A stretch of 64,000 nucleotides of DNA, taken from NCBI GenBank assembly GCA_002633005.1, contig NMRA01000868.1:2927-66926 (forward strand), written 5' to 3'. Both the position numbers and the translations under genes were made by a program. Position 1 is the stretch's first letter; each line of letters starts with the position of its first letter. Source of the stretch: Phoronis australis (lineage: Eukaryota > Phoronida > Phoronidae). Below the pieces are notes generated by a model. That model made no database searches. It saw only the letters and a program-made list of their open reading frames with translations, and was not told the DNA's origin. Shown here one piece after another: positions 26,190-36,980 of the stretch.

Positions 26190-29100
26190 AGTACGTAGTA
26201 TTTGCACCAATGTAAAATGCCATACAACAGCTACGTTTCGTACTAAACCTGACAGCGGAAAACTTCCCGAACTCTTTGGTGTAAAAACATATTGATTTTT
26301 CACGTAAAATGTCTTAATTATCCACTAAAAATATACCCGAAAATAAATCACTGCGGCACTGGTCTGTACCATTGTATACGATCGTGACTCAGAAATGTCG
26401 TCCTTCGATGCTGTTTGTGAATGTAGATTTCGTTTTTATCGCCAAAAACAAACGTGAATATGACAACCCTTGTCTGATACTTGCCAAACGATTGTCAAAA
26501 CTTGCATTGCATCAGAGTAACCGTAAGTCGGTAAGATATTCTCAAGACCTCGTTTTTAGGACAGCGCGCAACATATGTATGAGTCATCATTCACTCACAT
26601 GTTACTATCAACGTATCGAGTGCTCCAGCGGGGCACATCTCCCAAGTCGCACATGAAAATAAAATAGTGTACCGGCTTGGCTCTATTAAGAGACCTGAGC
26701 GTGTTTCGGGATTTTATTAAGAACTTTAAAAGCATAAAAGATGCTTACTGGCATTCACATCTTATTAAATAGTGCACAGTATTTTTCTTTGAAAAAAATA
26801 GTTCCGTAAAGCCCCACTGCGAGCGCTGTTTTTCGTTACGTCACTGAGGCTGCACAGCGCAAAGAGATATGGTTCAATGGCCGTGCGATTATATATTCCA
26901 GTCGACGGATCAACTTGTTCATACTCGAAACCTTTTTTATTGTTTTCCCTGTGACGTTCATTTATACCGGGGCCTAGCGAGCCAGCTAGCTGTATGAAGA
27001 CTATCGTCTAAATACAGCTAGATACATGTACGAGTAGCACTGTGTGTTGAGCTCCGTTAGATTGCAAAATTGCACATAGCCCGGGTAGTTCTGCTCGTCC
27101 CGACGTCGCGAAACTTTCAACATATACATGTAGAGATGTAAACTGGTAGGGGAGCGTGCAAATAATTGGGTGTCAGCCGACCTTCACTGTACCCACTGGA
27201 GCCATTTAAAAGTGACAATTTTATAAACATTTTTTCTCAGCCTTTTGTTACAAAGAAAACGGTAAATTTTTCGTCATCTCTCGTGAGATTGTGACAGCTT
27301 CGCAGGATCAAAATTTGTTCTGATATTCAGTTTTCTGGTATTAAAAAACTAAAATCTTAAAATGAAACGAAATCAGCTCTTTTGGTTTGTTGAGTAATGT
27401 ACGCAACTGCGAAGAACAGGTCGATCGCTTGTTGTTCTTGGAAGAAGAACTCGGGGAACGAAACTGGCCAATAAGGCAACAGTTGACGGCGCTGAAAGTC
27501 AACCTGAAAGAGCGCACCCCAATAGCAAATGTGAAAATCTCAATGCACATACGGCACACCAGTTCCTCTCTATTCAAGCTGATTATGAGCATATTGTCAC
27601 CCGGTTGAACACAGTCACAGTCGACGGAGGTGGGGTGCGGCAACGGTGAATTTATTCATTCCCAAAACATTTATATAATGGAAAACAGTTGCATGTTTCC
27701 TGCACTAATTGTTTGTCTAATATTAATTTTATGATAAGAGATCAAATATAATAACTTTATTGACCTCTTCTGTGCTAAACATTCGTTACAACAACACCCG
27801 GCAACACTGTACACAATCGGTTGTCAAGGGGTAGACGTTCATTTCTCATAATGCAACTGCGGCGGCAAATTCAAATATGGAGGATTCGCCCATTCGCTAT
27901 TGTAGCAGCTGAGTGAACGGTAGAACGTCAAAATGTTTTCAACACCGGTGAATAATTTAGTATACTCAAGGAAGAGTGTAGATTTTCGTGACACTAATTT
28001 TATGTAAGATTTTATTTGAACAGTTTTTACCCACGTCAGCGCAACGGCTGTATAGTTAGTATTCAGCTTTGCAGCAGGGAAAGGCTACGCAGTAGGGGAC
28101 CCAGCCTTGCCTAGGATGCAGAACGCCATCTTTCCACTAACAGTCATCACGGTATCGCGGCAATAGTCTGATACAACTTGCCTGTATTTTGAGAATCAGT
28201 TTATGCCCGTTATTTGGTGGAGAAAACTGATTCTCAAAATTCGGGCACGTTATATCAGATCATTTCCCTGCACGGCGGTAAATTTTTAATAATGAAGTTT
28301 TGAGAGCCGATATCACGCACGAGTAATGCACATTAAGCACACTTCTGTATCCGAGAGGCATTCACCTAATGAGCTATATACTGTACATACATGTAATAAG
28401 CTTAGTTTATCTCATTGTCTTCCATGACGGTACAGCCTCAATGACGTCAGACGCGCGATAGCCAATAAGAATTAACATTGGAATAACACGTTTTCACAAA
28501 AATGCGAAAGAATAACAAAGATGTGATATCTGATATAGACTTCATTCATAAACTAACTTACACTAAAAATGCATGTTTTTGTACGTCAGGAACCTTTTAA
28601 GCGCTTGACTTGAGTGTTGCATAAGTAGCTACTCGAATGCACGTGACCATTAGATGATCGCCGATTTAAGTTTTAAGATTTAAGCCTTGACACATTTTTG
28701 AACTGACTCTTTGTTCATACAAACTCCCGCATTTGAATGCCGCGCAGTACGGATTGGGGTAAACTTTGGAGGAACGTACTGGAAAAAGTGTGCAGTCAGA
28801 ATGTCGATGAGTTGTGCTATGAAGGGGACGGCGTATGTTTCCCTCACTTCAAACTATAAAATGCCTTATGCAATAGTCTTTCACATCGAACGATAGTTGA
28901 AATATGGCAACCTATTCGTTACGCTAACTTTGTCTGTCCTTTTTATTCGTTGATATTTTGTTCCCACCAGAATCGTTTCGACTCTCCTGCGGGTCTCAGT
29001 TATTGGCGTACAGCTAGTTGCGTTGGCTACGTGATAGGTTTCGTACGCCTTCTGTAAATTGCCTATCTCGTCAAATGAAGAACGATAGTGATGTTAATTA

Positions 29101-29540
29101 CGATTTTCTGTGTCAAGGCGGTGACATAATTGTTGTTTTAGATTTTTCTGTCGTTTTGTGTTTTATATTTTGCCTGTACCTTCCTGACGGTCTGGTATGC
29201 TGTTGTTTTTGTCGTTCTCAAACATTTAAAGTGCAAACCGGCGAGTTGACCTGCTTACACGTATATATTGTTGAGTTAGAATCTAATCCAATGCATGCTA
29301 TTCGCGTGGCAAGTTAAACACGAGTGACGTCCGACACGATGTCAAAGCGTATGCTCATAAAATTATATGTTTCTCCGCAGAAATCATGGTGAAGCCAAGA
29401 AAGAAACTTTGTGGAAATAACTAAAACATGTGGAATTTCACGGGATAATTTTGCTACATAATTTTTCAATTTTCGACAGCTAGAAATAATGTCATATTAG
29501 CAATTACGTTGATTGATTATACATGTATGTTTTACTCGCC
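26190..29540. other. Intron sequence without recognisable genes
   Basis: Open frames at 26372-26656, 27341-27643 and 29018-29317 show no domain I recognise. One stem-loop is listed separately at 28168-28258. Confidence 0.4.
28168..28258. repeat. Inverted repeat, about 36-bp arms, 20-nt loop
   Basis: The left arm (from CTGATACAAC) and right arm (to GTTATATCAG) pair with few mismatches; the inner 16 bp (TTTTGAGAATCAGTTT) pair exactly. It may be a tiny non-autonomous element. Confidence 0.6.
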
Positions 29541-29555
29541 AACAGCAAACATCGC

Positions 29556-29712
29556 TTTCGAAACGCTCCGTAGCGTGTTCCGTCACAATTGGCCGGTTTT
29601 CCCCTTCAGTTTCACTATAATCGGATCCCTCTGGTTCGAACATGTACGGCGCTAATCCATCCAAAAGTTGTTTCTACATTTTCTGACTCTTCCATTTCGT
29701 CGTACATTTCAT
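29556..29712 (-). pseudogene. Fragment resembling the P2X7-type intracellular (zinc) domain seen in invertebrate repeats
   Basis: The minus strand reads MYDEMEESENVETT, then after a one-base frame change DGLAPYMFEPEGSDY, SETEGENRPI and ERFESDVCCW. The PYxFEP motif followed by an acidic run and a cysteine pair is typical of the P2X7-like domain that is highly repeated in cnidarians and some other invertebrates. The frame is broken, so it is not a working exon here. Assignment rests on one motif. Confidence 0.4.
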
Positions 29713-30242
29713 TGATTTCTTACACTGTAACGTCCGTCCATTGCAAGGTGTTATGTTTTACTGAGCCAAGTGCGAAAAATCTTGGGCTATTCGTTTTTAT
29801 CATGCTACGCGCTACTGACTTCGACGAGGCTAGGATATTGTATGCAATTGGAATGGTCGAGACATGTGTCGTAGAATTTTAATTTTGTTGTCTATATTAG
29901 ATGTAATTACATTTATGAAATTCTGTGATTTGAACTTGGCCCTCATCACAGTAAAGTAAGTTACCTGTAGCAACGGACTATACATGTACATCTCGGATCA
30001 CGAAGATGATGTCATTTGCGTCTATTAGTACAAGCGCCACGTAAAGTTTTTCCGGCGCTAAATGGAGTTCCTGGTACGATCATAATTGGCGTAATTAGTT
30101 AGTGTCAGGAGTAAAGGAAGGGATGATATGTTTGTGTTGATCAGCGATACATATTTTAACATGTTCAAAAGTCATTTGGCGTTGTACGGCGTCTTTAATT
30201 TCAGGAAACAAAGAGAAAAATATAAGAGACACTTGTTGAGGC

Positions 30243-30700
30243 CACAGGCGTATTCAGCTTCTGATCGTCCCCAGACACAATAATACAACTTATGACACTC
30301 GGGACAAGAAATTCCACGAGTGCTTCATTTCAGCCGTCCATATCAAACACAAATTTCCATAAATTTACATAAAACAGGATTTCAATAAATCATTAGCAAT
30401 TGTTCTTTCTTCTAATGCCATTCACGGTGTCCTGCTACAGCGAAAATGTAACAAATTCGCGGACAAAGCATAAAAATGTTCCGAAAAAGCCTACGCATCA
30501 GTCTTCATTTGGCGTGTCGAGGTCAAGGACGGTACGGAATTATCCGATGAGTTACGGATGGACGGCATTTGCCAGTTCATCACGGAAGGTTAAGGTATGG
30601 TCAAAGACGATAACAAGACTATTCACCAAGGCCGCCGCCAGTATTGTTTCATGGACCGTGGCAACACCTAGGGGTGTTTATGTGGGCCGACAAAGTACGA
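30243..30700 (-). repeat. P-like family copy (arm plus promoter-like segment)
   Basis: It starts at CACAGGCG and follows the left arm of 25502-26172, then continues into a segment (about 30630-30690) that matches 35510-35600, including TTTCATGGACCGT. It is the same arrangement as the copy at 35510-35934, in the opposite orientation, without a THAP exon. Confidence 0.65.
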
Positions 30701-30729
30701 AAGGCATTGACTATGGCCGATCATAGTTT

Positions 30730-31550
30730 GTCAAATTCAAAATTGTCAGTGAAGTGTCTTTGTTTAAAATATTGAAATCAAAAAAACACGACAACTGTAA
30801 TGGAAAAATACACACAGGCAAAATATAGAATAAACCAACAAAACACTTGGGCAGCAAAGGTAATATAAATTACGAGAAATACATCATAAGCAAGAGGGAC
30901 ACTTAATAATACCGGTAAGAGCTGAGCAGATGAAAGTATGTTATTGGAAAATGGGCAGGTACCAAACCTGTAGGATTTTGTCCAGGGGGCTCAGGAATGT
31001 AATAAACATCAAATGGATCAGCTGAGGAAGAGATAGAAGCGGGGGTGCCTCTCAATCAATTGAAAGGTTGGGGGCTGAGATAGCTTTCTTCCCCCAATAT
31101 TCCGGGTGTTAATATCAATTAATTAACAATTAATTATGTAAGCTTTCAACACGCAAACTTCGTTTTAAAATAAAATGGAAAAATTAGTAGATCTTTCCTT
31201 CGAAAATTCACATCTTAAAGACGGACTAGATTCAAGAAGTTGTGTCTGTGCCCATTTACATGAAACTATCCCAAATATCGACCCAACAGGGTCATATCCA
31301 GGATTTTTAAAGGGGGGGTCGGACAATGATTTTTAAGAAAGGTGGCCCAGGTCAACAATTTGAAAATTCTATCATTGATATCACTACAATCAAGGAAAAT
31401 GGGGGGTCCAGACCCCTTTGAACCCCCACCCTGGATCCTCCTGTACTCAACTGAGTTGGTAAATCTTTTAGGCAATTTTTTGTTCTCTGCTCAGTTTTTA
31501 TATTTTTCTATCATGTAATCTTGATTATGAGTTTCTCTTCTTGACCTATG
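30730..31550. other. No gene; G-rich repeat patches
   Basis: Low-information sequence with G-run and C-run patches at 31300-31440 that look like an old interspersed repeat. Confidence 0.4.
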
Positions 31551-31555
31551 CCATT

Positions 31556-32044
31556 TGTCATGAATTCTCATAAATTCTCATGTAGTTAATTCAGTGCAAA
31601 TTTCATCATTTCCTATGACGTACAACTATCTCAACAAAACAGATTATGTTATATAACAATTTCGGACATCTTGTGTTGTTGTTTACTATGTCACTGACCA
31701 GTGCCCACTCATAGTGAAACCCTATAGGCCAAACAGCTGTCCAGACTCCATTCATGTTTATGAGTGGATGAAATCACCGGAACTCTCAATATTGTTGTTG
31801 TTTCGCACTCAAAACCACACATATTTCAATTCACTATATATGTTGTAGCTAGAGTTAATAAACTTTGTTTGTCAGTAGAAACTCAACGACGGTGTTAGTA
31901 TTTATGCTGCTCTCCATCGACTTGCTGTTGCTACCTTGTTAGCCAACTATCTATCGTTCAACCAAGAACCGGGTGACCCAACTATACTACCAAGACCATC
32001 CCCACACTAGTGGAATCCGTGTCTCTACATTGCTGAGATCTCCA
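31556..32044 (+). repeat. Solo LTR of the BEL/Pao family
   Basis: It aligns along its length with the LTR at 8917-9385 (shared blocks such as TTGTGTTGTTGTTTACTAT and CTCCATCGACTTGCTG). No internal retrotransposon sequence adjoins either end. I could not find a convincing 5-bp target duplication (CCATT on the left, ACGTT on the right). Confidence 0.75.
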
Positions 32045-32809
32045 ACGTTTTATAATAGTATAATTAAAAACTGAACTCTTAATTTAATCAAAACATTTAG
32101 GGACTTGGTCCTTAAATTAGGCGCATTGCATGAAAAGATCCCTACATATTTTCAATCTTATGGAGAATACAACGTAGAAAACTCCCAAAAACGAAATAGT
32201 TTTAGGGAACAGTGAAGTGACTATTTGGGATTGAATCATTGGACCCCAAGCATCCGTACCCGATGGTATCTGAAATGAGTAGCGAATTGGGGTGGGTTGT
32301 GGTAAATGAAACTGGAGGCAAGAGGGGTAGGGGCTCCAAGTCCAGTAAACCTGTCTTGTATGCACCCATAAAACAGCCAAGATTCCTATTGAATACGCAA
32401 ACCATTTCGGGTAGTTTTTTCGAAGCTTTCCAGCTCTAGTAAATCACATTTTTAAATCAACTATCAGCAGGTAGTTAAAGGCATATTCAGCCTGCGTTCG
32501 CAGGCCAACTTCAAGGTAAATAACATAACGATGCCTTATTTCCTGACTTGATGTTTTAAGACCCATTTCAAAACAAAAATCTAAACAAACGACATCGTCA
32601 CTGGAGTGTAATAAGTTTCCAAGGTACATGTACTAAAAATACTATGGAAGTGATCAATGAGCCTTTAAAAGAACACTTCCATCACCACTTCCTGTGGCAA
32701 ATATTCAAGTAGGTTTCCAAACCACAAAAGTAATACTTATTATGCACATGATCATATTATATAGATTACTGATCTACGACGGCCAGGATGCTGACTGTAT
32801 GGGATCACA

Positions 32810-32960
32810 AGCAATAATTTAAATAAGTAATAACAAATAAACAAAAATTAAATGATAATAACAAATAATCAAGAATAGATATAAAAACAAATATATGATA
32901 AAACACAATGAAATTAGTAAATAATAGTTAATGTAATTATCTTTTAGATCTGAATGTATT
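32810..32960. repeat. AT-rich low-complexity tract
   Basis: Runs of AATAA, AACAAATA and AATGATAAT units; the frames on it encode only Y, L, I and S-rich strings. Confidence 0.6.
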
Positions 32961-33186
32961 AAGACTGCAGAACAAAATGAAAAAGAGTAATTAGAAGCAT
33001 CAATGGGCATAGAATAAACTAATCAGTAGTTCCCAAAATCATGCAAACAATTCATGATAATTTTCTATATCAGCAATCAAATGCAGGAAACAGTAAAGGC
33101 ATTAAGTTCAAATCACCCAGTCCATCACTGAATGACCAGCAACACTTTCGCTCATAAATATTCTCTGTTTCAATCATGAACATCAC

Positions 33187-33295
33187 CTATAGTATCTTAA
33201 TCATTGAAGAAGCAAGAAAGCATAAGTCACGAATATTCAGTTAACTGTTGCTGCAGCCGTAAGCAGTGGCAAAAAGCAACATTGCCTTTTTACTG
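33187..33295 (-). pseudogene. THAP-like exon relic, copy 2
   Basis: The minus strand reads YGCSNS, a stop, LNIRDLCFL, the start of a THAP zinc-finger domain (CxxYGCSNSQ...RDL.FFRFP style). It aligns with the exon at 35248-35358 and ends at a GTGATG donor-like site. Upstream of it lies a copy of the promoter-like segment of the P-like family (33330-33445). Confidence 0.5.
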
Positions 33296-33329
33296 ACGGG
33301 AGCCGTGATATCTTGCCATATTTGTTTAT

Positions 33330-33445
33330 TGCACCCACAATCGGTAGACGTCTCTACGGTCCATGAAAAAATTATGTCCGCCAATGGCCGTGCAATGGGA
33401 TTTTGCTGGGTGGACTGTCTCCCTATCTACACTGTACGGTCTCTG
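33330..33445 (-). repeat. P-like family, promoter-like segment without arm
   Basis: Shares GACGTCTCTACGGTCCATGA and the following 80 bp with 35514-35615, then diverges abruptly at about 33445. Confidence 0.6.
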
Positions 33446-33617
33446 GTGGTAGCACCAAAGATGCTGCAGTTACTGGCGCAATGCCTAATCCAACAGCACC
33501 ACTGACAATCCCCTCTAAAGTCACAGGCACAATAGGGACCGCTGGGTGCAGACTTTTCGGCATCCCCGCTTGACTTACTTTCTCATGCAATTCAACAACA
33601 TTCTGAAATGAATGAAT
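33440..33617 (-). other. Unassigned exon-like open stretch
   Basis: After a good acceptor (CATTCATTTCAG) the minus strand stays open for about 57 codons: NVVELHEKVSQAGMPKSL, then PIVPVTLEGIVSGAVGLG and IAPVTAASLVLPPE, where it runs into the repeat at 33445. I recognise no family. It may be an exon cut short by the repeat insertion, or chance. Confidence 0.3.
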
Positions 33618-33810
33618 ACAAAAATACATTTAAGGTATCTACACATATTAACTGCCTACAACTGTCTACTTGTCCACTCCCACATTTTTAACAAACAGCC
33701 TGGAACAAGACTCATCCTCTGATTTTCAGCATATTTTTTAGTAAAAGGTTTTTAAAAATCCCAAGTACGTGTATGTTAAACCAAACAACTATTTAAAATA
33801 CAATTTCAAG

Positions 33811-34293
33811 AAACTTGACATGTTTCGGTGTCATTTATTAAACACCATCCTCAGAAGTCATAATACACCTAGCTAGGCCCAGCAACAAGTAATGAAGCAC
33901 AGATACAGTCAGTTACAGGGAGTGACAATGAACTAGACCAACAATGACAACCTGTGGTCAGTTGCCTATTGAGATTGGGCTTGCACCAACTGATATAAGC
34001 TCCTTTGTTGTTACTGCCTGGTCTATTATTGCAAAGTCATTGAAAGAGCACTGCTGATAACAATGATTGGAGCTCTGTAGGTGAATATTTACATGTGAAT
34101 TACTGTCAGAATTTAGATGTTCCTTGGTCCTGGTTTTCAAATGGCAAACAGATTCGCCTATATAACTGGAGCCACATCCAGCACAGATAAATTTGTATAT
34201 TACCTTGGACCGTAGACCCATAGAAATTTTGTCCTTATTATTATGACTTCTGAGGGTGGTGTTTAATAAATGACACCATAACATGTCAAGTTT
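33811..34293. repeat. Inverted repeats flanking a Penelope fragment
   Basis: 33811-33865 and 34239-34293 are near-perfect reverse complements (about 55 bp, shared core GTGTCATTTATTAAACACCA). They bracket the GIY-YIG fragment. Confidence 0.75.
33958..34284 (-). pseudogene. Penelope-like retroelement, GIY-YIG endonuclease fragment
   Basis: The minus strand encodes HNNKDKISMGLRSKVIYKF, then CAGCGSSYIGES and LKTRTKEHLN, then HVNIHLQSS and NHCYQQ. This is the start of the GIY-YIG endonuclease of Penelope-like elements, with the preceding CxxC and the YIG motif followed by the catalytic arginine region (TRTKEH). The reverse transcriptase part is missing, so it is a 5'-truncated relic. The open stretch is 108 codons. 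Confidence 0.8.
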
Positions 34294-34401
34294 TAAAACC
34301 GTAGTTATTTTCTTGAATTTATGCTGCTACTTGCTATCATGGAGAAAAATACAATTTCAGATCAACAAAGGTATACAGTACATCCAAGTCATGAAATCAA
34401 A

Positions 34402-34560
34402 AACAACAGAGTCCGCGTTTTTCTAACTACATGTATAGTAAGTAGAGAGGTTAGCTTCAGGTAGCAATACAATTGATATAACACCATAGTCCGCTTTTTA
34501 TAAATATAATAAGTAGAGAGGTTAGCTTCAGGAAGCAATGCAACAGGTACATGTATAACA
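34402..34560. repeat. Two-copy tandem repeat, about 77-bp unit
   Basis: GTCCGC, then TATA and AGTAGAGAGGTTAGCTTCAGG occur twice (about 34412-34475 and 34489-34545) with few differences. Confidence 0.65.
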
Positions 34561-35247
34561 AAACCATCAGTCGTGGAGGATGAAACTGTGGTCATTATCA
34601 ATCATACCCTATTACCTCACCTAAAAGCTTTACTAAAGCACCACTGTAGGGTGCTCGGCAGATGGAGGTGATTCACTGGGCTCAATCGTGGCGTAGCTGT
34701 GATCTATTGGCTGAAAAAGTATCATTTTCAGTATAAAAAATACAACGTGCAGGAAAAACATGTGGCATCAGCAATATTGTTTATCAAGGGGCACTCACTC
34801 GTTCCCATTAATGCAGCTAAGTAATCACCCTTCGGAGTAATGTTGTTTTGGAATAACGCCTAATTGATATATTTTTCAAGTAGGGTAATGACCCTTCGGA
34901 CTATAGGTCCTTCAAAATACAATGAAGGGCCATCACAGTAAAGACCTAAACCCATACTAGTCTACTGGACTAAGTTAACATCACAGCATTTCTCCTTAGC
35001 AGATCTGAATGTATAGACAATGAAGTGATTTGAAGAAATGAAAGAAATTGCAGTTTAGATCCAATCATAGAATAGAAACGTAAGTTATCAGTAGGCCCTA
35101 AATCATGAAACACATGTAGGACAATTTCGGTTATATAAAACCTTGAAACTTAAAGGTAAAACAAGTTCAAATCACTCTGCCAGCATCAATGGTTGACTGG
35201 CAGCATTTTCACAAAAAATAATTCCTTGTATCCCTCGTATATCTCAC

Positions 35248-35358
35248 CTGTCTTAATCTGTGGGGAAGCGAAAGAAGTGCAAGTCCCGATTTTTCAACTG
35301 ACTGTTCTGCAGCACAAAAAGTTCCTCTGATCCTCTTTTTAGGGACTGCAGCCGCCAT
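35248..35358 (-). pseudogene. THAP-like first exon of the P-like family, frameshifted
   Basis: An ATG at 35356-35358 starts MAAAVPKKRIRGTFC. After a one-base frame change the strand reads NSQLKNRDLHFFRFPTD, the opening of a THAP zinc finger, then a stop and a CAG/GTGAGA donor (35241-35247). THAP fingers bind DNA and form the N-terminus of P-element and Kolobok-type transposases. It lies about 150 bp downstream of the promoter-like segment of the repeat at 35510-35934, in matching orientation. The second THAP exon (rest of the C2CH finger) was not found. Confidence 0.55.
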
Positions 35359-35509
35359 CTCTTGTTTTGAAGTTACTTGACGCAGCATTACCCTAAGAAG
35401 TATTAACTATGGGAAATCTATATGAACTACATGATCAGATAAAATTTCTTGTCTATGTGACCACTGGCCACGAATATCGGCCATATTACTTTTTTCGCAC
35501 AAGCACCCG

Positions 35510-35934
35510 CTAGACGTCTCTACGGTCCATGAAACAACAATGGCCGCCAGTGGCCGACCAATAGGATTTCGCTAAGTGAAACGTCTCCCTCTCTACGGTC
35601 TCTGATATGGTGTGGAGTAATCGATGTCGTGGCACTCCGTGACAAATCGGCAATTGCCGTACCGTCCTTGACCTCAAACGGACAAAGGAGGACTGATGCG
35701 TGAGCATTTTGGGAACATTTTTGTGCTTTGACCGCGAATTTGTTGCAATCTCGCTGGAGCAGGACACCGTGAATGGTATTGGAAGAAAGACCAATTACTA
35801 ATGGTTTCTTGAATCCCTGTTTTGCGTTTGATATGGACGGATGAAGTGAAGCACCCGTGAAATTTGTTGTCCCGAGTGTCATACCTTGTAGTATTATATA
35901 TGTATTGGGGACGATCAGAAGCTGAGGACGCCTG
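35510..35934 (-). mobile_element. P-like family copy (arm plus promoter-like segment) next to kringle 1 exon
   Basis: It matches one arm of the palindromic element from about 35640 to the end at CGCCTG (35934), and the segment to 35510 is shared with 30630-30690 and 33330-33445. The outer end lies only about 95 bp from the donor site of the kringle 1 exon, in its intron. In the minus direction it leads to the THAP-like exon at 35248-35358. Confidence 0.68.
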
Positions 35935-36029
35935 AAGTTGAGGCATGGATTGCCCAGTTTCAACATTTTTCTTCAGTTTAGAAGGTAACTCCAAACCTAA
36001 AGCACCGTTTTGGTTATAACAAACATTAC

Positions 36030-36344
36030 CTTTACTGGGACATATAGGAATGTGACAATGTGCCTTTGACCAGACACGGGATCGGGAGTCGGCAAAGCAC
36101 CACGGTCCATTTTCGTCGTTGTCGATGTTTCTGCAGTACGTGGTATTTTTATCTTGTGGTCTCATCTTGTCGTAACCGATGACCCATTTACGAAAAAATC
36201 CGAAGCTCTCATACGACGTCACTCTCTTGACATCTGCAATTATTTCTGACCACTGCAAGCACGGTTCTTGGAACAGTGCAGAAACTGCTACCCTTCCTCT
36301 GTAGGTTAGGCCGCGTTGGTCTTTCAGACAAGTTATGTCCACGA
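36030..36344 (-). CDS. Exon: kringle domain 1 of WSC/kringle gene
   Basis: A 315-bp phase 1-1 exon (105 codons) with a complete kringle: ITCLKD, TYRGRVA, PCLQWSE, TTYCRNID, NGPWCF and AHCHIPICP. It is about ten residues longer than the other two, with the extra length between the second and third cysteines (around SYESFGFFRKW). Acceptor: CAATGCTTCAG (ends 36345); donor GTAATG at 36024-36029. The reading frame stays open past the donor for about 117 more residues, but that stretch is intron plus a P-like repeat arm and should not be translated as part of the protein. The arm ends only about 95 bp from the splice site. Confidence 0.88.
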
Positions 36345-36349
36345 CTGAA

Positions 36350-36980
36350 GCATTGAAGGAGTTATACGATCATCCATGGGCGGCGCACCATAGGGTGTTG
36401 GGAGGTGGGGCTATAGCCACTTTTTCCAGTGCTACGTCGCGCTCATGGTCTATGGGCGATGCACCACAGGGGGCTGAGGGGAATTTAGCCCCCCATTTTC
36501 AGTGCTGCGAGGCCCATATCATCACATTTATCCACGCAAAACGTAATAAGATAGCAGCAAACACTAGCCTATTTACATTGGCACGGCATATAGATCATTT
36601 CTACGTCTATCTTCAGGTTTCATAGTATCCGAAGAAGAACGATTACCGGAATCTGCTTCACCAATGTTGGACACTTCGATTGCATATCCTGGTGCACTGT
36701 GGCGTTTGAAACTAATACATTTTGGTTTTCAGTCCAGCACTACAACCACGAAGTCACTGAGTAAGTCATTACTTTCGAGGAAATTTGTTATAAAAATACA
36801 CAAATCTGGAGACAATGATACACAGGTGGCCATCAATAATTAAGCGGGTATCTGTGGTTATAATTTTAAAGAAGAAGTTGCATGCAACAGGAGATAAACG
36901 TCCATGCTATTAGAACATCATTTACGCTAATACAGAGTGGATTCCCTGACAACTAGTAAATGGGGTAGCAAACATGAGTG
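36350..36980. other. No recognisable gene; old repeat patches
   Basis: Contains GGGCGATGCACCACAGGGGG and nearby G-run/C-run patches, probably an interspersed repeat. No coding motif. Confidence 0.4.

Noticed and set aside
31300-31475. Frame with GGGSKGSGPPIF, minus strand, as a gene
   Set aside because: The sequence is a G-run/C-run repeat patch and the frame is short and without context.
34622-34717. Small exon-like stretch after an acceptor (PIDHSYATIEPSESPPSAEH), minus strand
   Set aside because: It reaches a stop after 25 codons and its phase does not fit the WSC/kringle gene; no family recognised.
35674-36029. Extension of the kringle 1 frame to a 222-residue protein
   Set aside because: A proper phase-1 donor follows the kringle and the rest is intron and repeat arm.
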